DNA of 64,000 nt, taken from contig JAFRXD010000098.1 of the NCBI GenBank assembly GCA_017441605.1, positions 34,900 through 98,899 on the forward strand. Reading direction: 5' to 3'. Both the position numbers and the translations under genes were made by a program. Shown here in pieces: positions 24,538-33,300 of the stretch. How positions within the stretch are numbered: the first letter of the stretch is position 1; each line of letters begins with the position of its first letter. Source of the stretch: Thermoguttaceae bacterium (GTDB lineage Bacteria > Planctomycetota > Planctomycetia > Pirellulales > Thermoguttaceae). The notes beneath the pieces are model-generated. The model saw only the letters and a program-made list of their open reading frames with translations. It was not told where the DNA came from and ran no database searches.

Positions 24538-25683
24538 TCATGCGACGAGCGCCTTTGTCTTCTTCTTGAACTCCGCGACCGTCATCTTCGCCTGTTCCGC
24601 CGCCTGCTTCTGCGTAATGAGTTTATTGTTGACGAGTCCCATCAACATTATCAATCCTCCCTTTTCTAAACATTCGTCTCGCTCTTCCTCGCTAATCCAA
24701 CCGTCGTAAACCGACAATTCTTCTTTCATCTCCTCGTCCTCCAATTCTTGCAACGCGTCGTAAAACAACTTGCGCGATATTTTCTGACCAACGCTCGCGA
24801 CCGCCTGAAACGCGTAGTCGATAAACGCGTTAAAAGCGATGCGGGCGTCCCCGTCAAAGTTCTTGATCTTGGCGAAGACCCGCAGGATCTTCCGAAAATT
24901 CTCGACCAGCGTCCGCTTGCCCGCCGAAGCCAGCGCCCAAAACGCCGCTTGAACAAACGGAGAGCCTTGTATCTTGTCCTCTATCATAAGGCGCGTTACG
25001 TTCACGCAAGGGATCTCGCAACGAACCAAGTATTTCGACAACCCTTCCGGAAGCTCAAAATAATCGCTCCAACGGGGCGTGTCGAACTCCGGGTCGTCCC
25101 CGGTGTAAAACACGATCGCCAGCGCCTGTGGAAAGCGCCGTTTTCCGTCGGAGTCTTCGTCGAGCCCCTCGACCGACGCCAGGGTGATGTATTGGATTAA
25201 GTTCGCGATCGTTCGACGGTTCTCCTTACTCCCGCTTTGAGCTTTATGCTCGATAACGATCAGAATCTCGACGTCTTTCCAACCGGGCGCTTTCGCGGGT
25301 ATCGCGATCATTATGTCCGCGATCTTCTTGTCGAACATGCGATTGACGCGAGCCGTCGAAACGTATCGGAATCGCGGGATATCGAGTTCCTCTTTCCAGT
25401 CCGCCAAATAGGTCTCGAGAACCTCGATCATAAACGATCGACGCGCCATATTCAGCAAAAAGTACTTGTCGTGAATCGAAGGACCGCCCCGGCAACTCTT
25501 GCGAAAAACGGATCGAGTCAACTCGCGACGCCTGTTCAGCTCCTCCTCCGTCAACTCCCCGCCGACTTCGAGCGCCTTTTGCAACTCCGCGAGCTCCGGA
25601 ATATCGGTCCACAATTCGAGCGGAGAAATCGACTCCCCGCTTTTTTTTCGCCCTCTCGGGGATTTGACGCGTTGTTTCGTCAT
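24538..25683 (-). CDS. Rpn-family PD-(D/E)XK nuclease / recombination-promoting protein
   Basis: 381 residues. The nuclease core is around residues 110-165: MFDKKIADIMIAI (Asp) and ILIVIEHKAQSG (Glu-x-Lys), the PD-(D/E)XK arrangement of the Rpn/YhgA-like group. An acidic helical C-terminal part (KIKNFDGDARIAF to ALVA) ends in a short helix-turn-helix-like segment (ITQKQAAEQAKMTVAEF). Rpn proteins are DNA endonucleases linked to recombination and, in some cases, phage defence. The ATG at 25683 has GGAG four bases upstream. The gene lies between two SUMF1-like genes in the same direction and has a partial copy of its 3' end directly downstream. Confidence 0.82.
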   Translation of the reverse strand: MTKQRVKSPRGRKKSGESISPLELWTDIPELAELQKALEVGGELTEEELNRRRELTRSVFRKSCRGGPSIHDKYFLLNMARRSFMIEVLETYLADWKEELDIPRFRYVSTARVNRMFDKKIADIMIAIPAKAPGWKDVEILIVIEHKAQSGSKENRRTIANLIQYITLASVEGLDEDSDGKRRFPQALAIVFYTGDDPEFDTPRWSDYFELPEGLSKYLVRCEIPCVNVTRLMIEDKIQGSPFVQAAFWALASAGKRTLVENFRKILRVFAKIKNFDGDARIAFNAFIDYAFQAVASVGQKISRKLFYDALQELEDEEMKEELSVYDGWISEEERDECLEKGGLIMLMGLVNNKLITQKQAAEQAKMTVAEFKKKTKALVA

Positions 25684-25811
25684 TGCGCTCCTACCTTTCT
25701 CGACGCCCCTCGGCGCGCTCGAGGGACGGCGATTATTGTACCGATTCGCGACGCCAAGTCAAGTTCGCGCCCAGAGGACGGTAAAAGCGCCCTCCCCCAA
25801 TAGGGTCGCGC

Positions 25812-26807
25812 TCATTTTTGAGAATCCGATACGAGCGCGAGCCGCGCGCCCAAAATCGCGTCGCGCTTGTCCGGATCCGCCTTGAATCGACCGGCGGACC
25901 GGCAGTTGAGCGCCGCGTCCTTCCAACTCCCGCCCCGATCGATCCGAAACAACCCCGTCGCGCGTTTCCAAGACCCGACGCCGTTCTCGTCAAAATCAAA
26001 ATCGTCCCCAAACGCGACCCGCGCCGGATCGACGACTTCCGCGCTCGGGTACTCCCCAAAGTAGTCCAAAACCCATTCCGAGACGTTCCCGCTCGTATCG
26101 CAAAACCCCCAAGCGTTCGCCCCGTAACTCCCGACGGGACGCGTCCTTTTAAGAAACGCGCCCGGAGCCTCGGTCCCGTAGGGCTCGCTTCCGTCGCAAT
26201 TCGCTCGGTCGCCGTTAAGCGAGTCGCCCCAAGGAAACGGAGACGTCGACCCGGCGCGACAAGCGTATTCCCACTGCGCCTCCGTCGGCAAACGAAAACG
26301 CCAGCCCTCCGGCGCCGCCCTAAGTTCTTCGTTCAACTTATTGACGAAAGCGTCGCAATCGCGCCAAGAGATCGTTTCGACCGGAAGATTCGCTCCCTTG
26401 AAATGGCTCGGATTCTCCCCCGTTATCGCTTCCCATTGCGCCTGCGTTAGTTCCGTCTCCATGAGCCAGAACCCCTTCGTCAAGACGACCTTGCGGCGCG
26501 TCTCGATGGAAAGCAATCCCTCGGCGATTTTTTGAAGCGCTCGCGGCATGTCCGGCGAAACGGCCCGCGCTCTCTCTTCCTCGCCGCTCCCCATCAAAAA
26601 CTCGCCCGGTGGACAGTATCGAAACGCGAACTCCGCGCCGTTGATCGTCAACGTCGTCCGATCCCCCGCGCGCTCGCCTTGGTCGAACCCCGCGACCGCG
26701 CGCCCCGCCGACTCGCCTGAATCGGCGCGAGCGATCGACCCGCAAACGACGACCAAAAGAAAACTTACAAAAAGAGGCGGTAAAACGTTTCTTTCGGATC
26801 GACTCAT
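25812..26807 (-). CDS. SUMF1-fold exported protein, paralogue B
   Basis: 331 residues. An N-terminal export signal (LPPLFVSFLLVVVCGSIARA) is followed by the SUMF1 domain: FRYCPPGEFLMGSG, FWLMETELTQAQWEAITG, SWRDCDAFVNKLNEE, FRLPTEAQWEYACRAG, FCDTSGNVSEWVLD and RGGSWKDAALNCRSAGR, ending LGARLALVSDSQK. It has only one of the two FGE cysteines, so formylglycine formation is doubtful. An insert of about 25 residues (ARAVSPDMPRALQKIAEGL) precedes the ETRRKVVL segment. Unlike A and C, its last codons differ from them at many third positions, and it lacks the hairpin flank. It starts 40 bases after the end of the frameshifted Rpn gene. Confidence 0.82.
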   Translation of the reverse strand: MSRSERNVLPPLFVSFLLVVVCGSIARADSGESAGRAVAGFDQGERAGDRTTLTINGAEFAFRYCPPGEFLMGSGEEERARAVSPDMPRALQKIAEGLLSIETRRKVVLTKGFWLMETELTQAQWEAITGENPSHFKGANLPVETISWRDCDAFVNKLNEELRAAPEGWRFRLPTEAQWEYACRAGSTSPFPWGDSLNGDRANCDGSEPYGTEAPGAFLKRTRPVGSYGANAWGFCDTSGNVSEWVLDYFGEYPSAEVVDPARVAFGDDFDFDENGVGSWKRATGLFRIDRGGSWKDAALNCRSAGRFKADPDKRDAILGARLALVSDSQK

Positions 26808-26846
26808 AGATTTGTCTCCGACGCTTGAACGACGGACCGAGAAGCC

Positions 26847-28077
26847 TTACGCCAAATTCAAGCTCGACGCCAACGCTTCGATTTGCGGAAGCGTTAAACC
26901 GGTGTAGTGGGAAATCTCCTCCCGCGCGTGCTTCTTTTCCGCGAGCATTGTCGCGGCAACGCGTTTACGCTCCTTTTCCCCCCGTCTTTATCCCCGTCTT
27001 CAGACGCGCGTCCAGTTCCTCTTCGCTAGCAAAACCGCGGAAAATTTCCATTTCTTCTTGCATTTCTCGATTCTCCAATTGTTTTCTCGCCTTTGCGTAA
27101 ATCTCGGGGGTTATCCGTTGCCCCGACTGACCCGCCGTTTGGAACGCGTAAGTGATACAGGATCTCATACTGTAACGAGCGTCGTCGTCGAAATTCTCGA
27201 TTTGATTGAACAAACCGATGATTTCGACGAAAAATTCCGATATTTGGTAGCTACCTCCCGCCGCGAGCGCCGTAAATATCGCCCGAAGATGAGGCGAGCC
27301 TTTTAGCGCGCCCTCTTTCCACAGCTTCGTAATATTGACGCTCTGAACGTCCATGTGAAACGCGTATTTCTCGAGCCCTGTGGGGACCGGAAAACACTCG
27401 TCCATACTCGGCGCCGTCCAATTCTCGTCGGCGCCCGTGAAAAAGACGACGATCAACGACCGCGGGCAGATCCGAGTCTTTCCGTCCCGCTCAGCTTCGA
27501 TCGTCTCTTTAAGCCGATCCGCCGTCGACAAAACCGCGTACTGCGCCGCGTTGATCAGAGTCGTCCGATCGACGTTGCGACCGCTCTGCGCCTTGTGTTC
27601 GACGATCGGCATAATCTCGAATTCGCCCAAATTGGGGTCGAACACCGGAACGATCACCGCAAAATCGGCGATTTTCCGATCGAACATGCGATTACGGGTT
27701 GTCGGCGCCAAACGTCCGCGATCAAAATCCAAAACCTTCGCCAAATCGGGATAATAAACCTTCATCGTCTCGGCGAACACTTTCGGAATCGCCATGCTAA
27801 GCGCGAAGTATTTGTCGCGGTTCGCCGGGTCCCCTTTGGCGTCGCGGTGAAAGACGTTCCACAAAAGGCGACGAACTTTCTTGCGATTCCTCTTCTTCGT
27901 CGACGCCGAACTTTGCGCGATTCGACGCAATTCCTCGACCTCGTGATCGTCCGGAACGAATTCAGCGGCGCGAGCGACTCGGGCTCGACTCGCTTTGCCT
28001 TCTTCGCGGGGGGGCGTCCTCTTCGCGCTCCGCTTCTTCTTTGGCGCGCCGCCCCCCTCGGCTCGTTTCTTTGCCAT
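26847..28077 (-). pseudogene. second Rpn-family gene, frameshifted in a G-run near its end
   Basis: From the ATG at 28077 (GAGG upstream) the frame gives 370 residues: a basic N-terminus, the PD-(D/E)XK core (MFDRKIADFAVIV and IMPIVEHKAQSG) and an early stop at 26965 after KTGGKGA. Shifting frame at the run of six G and four A (26983-26974 on the minus strand) continues the normal Rpn tail: EKERKRVAATMLAEKK, then HAREEISHYTGLTLPQIEAL, stop at 26847. With five G instead of six the whole is one frame of about 410 codons. It is either a recent one-base insertion, a slippery phase-variable run, or a sequencing error. Nuclease residues are intact, so the shorter protein may still act. Confidence 0.7.
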
Positions 28078-28236
28078 ATCGTTCCTCGCGTTCTATGAAG
28101 TCGGCGTCCCGCGCCAACTCCTTACTATCATTTTACCCTCAAACGAAACAAGGCGCAAGCGGGCGAGAACGTTCCCCTTCGCCGCAAAAGTCTAAATGGT
28201 CGGACTCCGACCAAAAGCCTCTTAACGAGAACCCCA

Positions 28237-28266
28237 TTGACAAAACTTGCCGGATAGAGTTACAAT
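28237..28266 (+). promoter_or_regulatory. promoter of the RelB/YafQ toxin-antitoxin operon
   Basis: TTGACA (28237-28242), 18-base spacer, TACAAT (28261-28266); near consensus, 25 bases before the antitoxin start. Type II antitoxins usually repress such promoters themselves. Confidence 0.7.
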
Positions 28267-28290
28267 AGACGCTTGGAAAGGAGCCCAAAA

Positions 28291-28554
28291 ATGGCGACAT
28301 TGCAAATCGATATAAGCGACGAATTAAAAAACCGAGCTGACGCCCACTTTAAAAGTCTGGGAATCGACGTTCGGACGGCTGTTCGGGGCTTTTTGGCGGA
28401 CGCGGTGAACGGCGGAAATTTGTCCTTTGAAACGTCAAGCCGGTCCCCGTCGACCGACCTGCGCCAAGCGATCGAAGACGCTAGAACGGGGACCAATCTA
28501 AACGGTCCTTTCAACTCGGCGAGGGAAGCGGTCGCGGCCATGTTGGAGGACTAG
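28291..28554 (+). CDS. RelB/DinJ-family antitoxin
   Basis: 87 residues. The N-terminus MATLQIDISDELKNRADAHF followed by LGIDVRTAVRGFLADAV is the ribbon-helix-helix DNA-binding part of RelB/DinJ antitoxins. The C-terminal half, with a flexible polar stretch and NSAREAVAAMLED, would wrap the toxin. AAGGAG lies eight bases before the ATG at 28291, so the in-frame upstream extension to 28273 is not needed. The toxin gene follows two bases after the stop. Expected to bind and neutralise the YafQ-like toxin and to autoregulate the operon. Confidence 0.85.
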   Translation: MATLQIDISDELKNRADAHFKSLGIDVRTAVRGFLADAVNGGNLSFETSSRSPSTDLRQAIEDARTGTNLNGPFNSAREAVAAMLED

Positions 28555-28556
28555 CG

Positions 28557-28835
28557 TTGTATCGAATCGCGTTTACTAACAAAATGAAGCGCGACGTCAA
28601 GTTGGCGCGAAAGCGAGGCAAAGACCTAAACAAATTGACGAACGTTTTAGAGCTCCTCGCCTCGGGGTCTCCAATTCCCCAAAAATATCGCGACCATCGT
28701 CTTTCCGGATCGTTGAAAGATTTCCGCGAATTGCATATCGAACCCGATTGGCTTCTCCTTTATTATGTTCAAGACGACGCGCTCGTACTAACGGCGACCG
28801 GAACCGGAACTCATGCGGATCTCTTTGGGGAATAA
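28557..28835 (+). CDS. YafQ/RelE-family mRNA interferase toxin
   Basis: 92 residues, full length for YafQ. Residues known to matter in YafQ are present: His in YRDHRLSGS, His and Asp in LHIEPDWLLLYY, and His plus Phe in GTHADLFGE at the C-terminus. Toxins of this family cut mRNA on the ribosome. The start is a TTG at 28557, with GGAGGA just upstream inside the antitoxin end, which couples the pair. It is the only intact plus-strand unit within the Rpn/SUMF1 island and may stabilise it. Confidence 0.87.
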   Translation: MYRIAFTNKMKRDVKLARKRGKDLNKLTNVLELLASGSPIPQKYRDHRLSGSLKDFRELHIEPDWLLLYYVQDDALVLTATGTGTHADLFGE

Positions 28836-28950
28836 TTAGCGACTCGCCGAGGAGTTTCGCTCGGAAGTAATCGGAACGCCGCCATTGCCCCTGGCGCCTC
28901 CTCGCAAACGCGTCGTTAAAAGAGCGCTCTAATCCTCTCCGCGAGCGCGT

Positions 28951-29087
28951 GTTGTTTTTTTGAATCTCGCCCGCTCGCCGCGCCCTAGAGGCGCTTGAGG
29001 CGGCGAGTTCCTTGAGCTTCAAAAAACAAAACTACAGCGCTAACCCAAACAAAGGGAGACTTTGAATAAAGGAAGGCGACGAAACGG
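28951..29087 (-). repeat. conserved 3' flank with nested hairpin, copy C
   Basis: Counterpart of 22935-23072, with long exact stretches (about 70 bases up to and across the stop codon are identical). The right arm TTCAAAAAACAAAAC is exact, and the left arm has one extra T and a changed end. The inner hairpin has different bases but still pairs (GCGCC-TCTAG-GGCGC inside CTCGCC/GGCGAG), so structure seems kept. Confidence 0.7.
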
Positions 29088-30059
29088 TTAGTCGGACGTC
29101 GAGACTAGGGCGAGGCGAGCGCCCAAGTTGTTGTCGATCCAGTCCGGATTGAACCCGTCCCGGACGGCGGAGCGGTAGATCTCGGCGTCGTCGTCCCAGC
29201 CACCGCCGCGTTTAACGCGGCACAAGTCCGCGCCTTTCTCCCAAACCATTTTCCTCCCGTCCCCATAATAGTCGTCCCCCGAATCAAGACGTGTCGGATC
29301 AACAACGTCCCCTTGCGGGTACTCGCCGTAATAGTCCAAACACCACTCCCATACGTTCCCGCACATATCGTAAAGTCCCCAAGCGTTCGAAGCGTAGCTT
29401 CGCGCGGGGCTCGTCTTTTCGAGATACGGTCCTTTCGTCGTCGTTCCACAAGGGTAGTTTCCGTTGCAATTCGCTTTGTCCCCGTTCAACGAATCGCCAA
29501 ACGAGAACGCCGTCGTCGTCCCAGCCCGACAAGCGTATTCCCATTGCGCCTCCGTCGGTAAACTAAACCGCCATCCCGCCGGCGACGCGCCAAGTTCTTC
29601 GTTCAACTTCCTAACGAACGCCTCGCAGTCGTTCTAGGAGACTGTTTCGACCGGAAGATTCTCTCCCTTAAACCCGCTCGGATTCTCCCCCGTTATCGCC
29701 TCCCATTGCGCTTGAGTCAACTCCGTCTCCATCAACCAATAACCCTTCGTCAAGACGACTTTGTGTTGTGTCTCCTCTTCGTCGCGTCCCTCTTCTCTCT
29801 CGGGACTCCCCATCAAAAACTCCCCCGCCGGACAGTACCGAAACGCGAACTCCGTCCCCTTGATCGTCAACGTCGCCCGATCCCCCGCGAGCTCCCCCTC
29901 GTCAAAACCGCCGACCGCGCGTCCAATCGATTCGGACGCAGTCTCTGATCTAATCGGCGTCTCGCCCGCCTCCCCGTCGCAACAGACGAGCGCCAAACAA
30001 GAAGCCAAAAAGAAAACGACCAAACTCGTCGTCCAAACGTTCGCAAAGCGCTTGCTCAT
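29088..30059 (-). pseudogene. SUMF1-fold lipoprotein, paralogue C, with an amber stop
   Basis: From the ATG at 30059: signal peptide with lipobox (VVFFLASC), then FRYCPAGEFLMGSP and YWLMETELTQAQWEAITG, up to NLPVETVS, where TAG (29636-29634) stands in place of the TGG of SWNDCEAF found in paralogue A. The frame then continues without fault (NDCEAFVRKLNEELG, FSLPTEAQWEYACRAG, YDMCGNVWEWCLD) to RRGGG-type sequence and LGARLALVSTSD at 29088. So one G-to-A change interrupts a 323-codon gene. Neither FGE cysteine is present (RGGGWDDDAEIYRSA). The candidate variable repeat is intact. It ends with the same 3' sequence and flank as paralogue A. Confidence 0.8.
29127..29228 (-). other. candidate DGR variable repeat, copy C
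   Basis: Partner of 23112-23213. It reads mostly NNC codons in protein sense (GAC, GAC, GAC, ATC, TAC, GTC, GAC, TTC, ATC, GAC, AAC, AAC). Where copy A differs, the C is kept and the first two bases change, as adenine mutagenesis of AAC template codons would give. Codons between the variable ones (CGC TCC GCC, TGG, CGG) are identical in both copies. Confidence 0.6.
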
Positions 30060-30357
30060 ACTTCCAACCCCGTCTCCGTAAATTAACGACCTTTCAGCGA
30101 AACGGCTTCGCGCCGCCTCATTGTACTATTCTAGGAAGTCCCAAACGTTTTTGAAAAGGGGAAAACCAAAAACGAGGCGGCAATCCAACAATCGCGCTTC
30201 AAACCAACCCCAACAACCCGCAAATCTGTAAAAATCCTAAATTCTGAAATCAAAACAACCGATAATCGTCAAAATTGTACCGTCGATCGATCGACGCGCC
30301 CAAGCGCGACGACCCTCCGACGGCGCCCCAAAGTTTTGGAAAGGACGCGACGACGCT
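30060..30357. other. gene-free stretch upstream of the beta-helix gene
   Basis: A lower-GC region with many A-rich runs. I see no supported gene, tRNA or clear promoter. It presumably holds the start signals of the beta-helix gene and of paralogue C. Confidence 0.4.
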
Positions 30358-33300
30358 ATGAAGAAAACAACGAAAAAAGGCTTTTTGTCCCGATTCCGCG
30401 CGAACTCGGATCGTCCCGTCGCCCCCAAGCGAGGGCGCTTCGAACCCCTGGAAGCCCGCGAGTTGCTCGCCGTCTCCGCGGTCGAGTACGCCGCGATTCG
30501 CGACGCCTACCCCGAGTTCGACTTGCCCCAAGCGATCGGCGATTTGAACGTCGTCGAAATCGACGCGAGCGAGCTGTCCCTCCAAGCGCTCAAAGACGCT
30601 CTCGAAACCGCCGGGGGAACCGCAAAGGACGACCTGATCGTCGTCCGAACGACCGCCGCGCGAAACGCCGTCTCCTACGCGAAGTCCTCCGACCAGATCG
30701 TCGTCGACTTCGACCCCGAGATTTTCGGCTCCGCGACGATCGTCGCGCTCGGTTCCAGCCCCCTGACGATCGACGCGGGGGGCGTCTCGCGCGCGCTGAC
30801 CCTCGCGGTCGGAAAACTCAATTTGGGCAACGTCGCGCTCGTTGACGGAACCGCGACCGATCGCGGTGGGCTCCTCTACAATAAGGGCTCGCTGACCCTC
30901 AAAAACTGCTCCTTCCAAAACGGTTCGACCCCCGACGGCGGGCTCGGCGGATCCCTTTATTCCTCCGGCGAGATCCTCGCGATCGACAGCTCCTTCGACC
31001 GCGCCGAGAGCGAGTTCGGCGTCTATTCGACCGGCGCCGCGGAATTCGCGAACTGCTCCTTCGACTCCAATTCCGGCGCCGGGCTTTACGCCGAGGCGGA
31101 GGCGGAGACCCTCTTGAGAAACTGCTCCGTCTCGAACAACCCCGGCGCGGGAATCGTCAATAAATACGGCGCGATAACCCTCGTCGATTGCGTCGTTTCC
31201 AATAACGGAGGAGTCGGCGTCGACAACGCCGGAAGCGCCTCGATTACGACCTCGACCCTTTCGAGCAACGGCGACTCCGGGCTCGTCAATCGCTCCTTCC
31301 AAGCCGGTTCCCCCTTCTCCGCCCTCGTCAACGTCGCGCGCTCCAAGATCGTCGCCAATCGCGCCGAAAACGGAGCCGGCGTTCTCAATCTCGGAGGAAT
31401 CGCGACCCTCTCCAACTGCGAGCTGTCCCAAAACGTCGCGAGCGACTCCGGCGGCGGGCTAAGCTGCCAATTCCTCGAGGGATATTCCAATCAGACGACC
31501 CTCGTCAACTGTTCGATCGCCGGAAACGTCGCCGGAAACCGAGGGGGGGGCGTCCTCGTCGAGCCGTCCTTCGGATGCGCCGCGCGCAATACGATCGTCG
31601 CGACGAATTTTACCGGCGACCTCGACCAAGACGTCTCCGGGTCCGTCTCCGGGCGAAACAATCTGTTCGGCTCCTCGCCAAGGTTCGTTGTCGCGCCGAT
31701 TTACGACCTAGCCTCCGCGACCTTGACGAACGGCGATTCCCTCGATCTGCGCCTCGCCGCCAACTCCCCCGCCATTAACGCCGGGGATTCCTCCGTCGTC
31801 GGAACCAACGACCTCGATCTCGCCGGCGCCGGGCGACTCTATGGAAAGTCCGTCGATCTCGGACCCTACGAATACCGAGGAACCGGAGAGCAAGCCCCCG
31901 CCCCCGTTTACGTCGTCGACACGCTCGTCGATTCCCTCGACCCGACCGACGGGGTTACCTCGTTGCGCGAGGCGCTCTACTACGCCGAGGGCTCCGGCGC
32001 GACGATTACGTTCGCCTCCAATCTCGCCGGAACGATCAAACTGCGCGCCCAACTCGTCGTCTCGACCCCGATTACCGTCGACGGCGATTCCCGAATCGTT
32101 CTCGACGCGCAAAACGGCTCGAGAGTTCTCCTAGCCGAAGCGGCGACGACCCTTAAAGGGCTCGAACTTAGAAACGGAAAAACCGCCGGGGACGGCGCCC
32201 TCGTTCGCGCCCAAGCGTCCTTTGCCGCTCAAAATTCCTCCTTCGCGAGCGCCGACGCCCAAGCCGCCCTATATCTGCTCGGCGCTTCGACACTTACAAA
32301 CTGTTCCGTCTCCGGTTCCGCCAACGACGCGATCTATTCGAGCGGCTCCCTGACCTTCGACTCCGGCTCCGTCGCTCAAAACGCCGGGCGAGGAATCGTC
32401 AACGATTACGGAACGTTAATCGTTAAAAACGCGTCCGTTCGCGACAACGGATCCTCAGGCGTCTTCAATATCGGCTCCGCGACCGTCCTCGGCTCGATCC
32501 TCGAAAACAACGCCGATTCCGCCGTCGTCAATCAAAGCGTCGTCGTCTCCGACGCCTCCGTCTTCGCCTCCACCCTCGATTTAAAGAACTCGATCCTGCG
32601 CGGAAACGCCGCCGAACGCGGCGCCGCCGTCCGCAACGTCTTTGGGCGCGTCGAGGCGATCGGTTCCGATTTCTCCGCGAACGTCGCCGCGACCGACGGA
32701 GGCGCGATTTACAACGAAGTCGACCCGAGGGGCGTCAATTCGATCGCGCTGCGAAACTGCTCCGTCGCCGGAAACGTCGCCGGTTCCGTCGGAGGGGGCG
32801 TCGCCTCCGAGTCCGGCGCGCTCTTCGCGATCTACAATTCGATCGTCGCGATGAATCTCTCCGGCGATTTCGACTCCAACGTCTCCGGGGAGGTCTCCGT
32901 TTCCGTAGCGTCCCAAATCGGCGGAAATCCCGGGTTTGTCGTCGCTCCCCTTTTCGACTTCCAGCGAAACGTCTTGACGAACGCATCGGCCCTCGATTTG
33001 CGCCTAACCGCGAACAGTCCCCTTCTCGACGCGGGGGACAATTCCGAGCTCGGCTCCGGCGTTTCGACCGATCTCGTCGGCGCCCCGCGAATCTGGAACG
33101 GCAAAGTCGATCTAGGCGCCTACGAATACTCCGGCTCCGGCGAGACTTCCGTCGAGCCGACCGGCGTCGTTACCGTCCTCGACGATTCCTTCAATCTCGA
33201 CGACGGAAAGACCTCGCTCCGCGAAGCCCTCTACTGGGCGCGACCCGGGCAAACGATAACCTTCGCGCCCGGGCTCGCCGGAACGATCAAACTAAACGCC

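Noticed and set aside
26965..28077. programmed frameshift as the sole explanation for the Rpn stop
   Set aside because: The needed shift is +1 (or -2), which the G-run does not favour in the usual -1 slippery way; a one-base insertion in the run is simpler.
22935..30059. DGR reverse transcriptase and template repeat in this window
   Set aside because: I looked for an RT-type protein (YxDD) and for a third copy of the 3' end of the SUMF1 genes with AAC-rich codons; neither is present here. They would have to be elsewhere in the genome.
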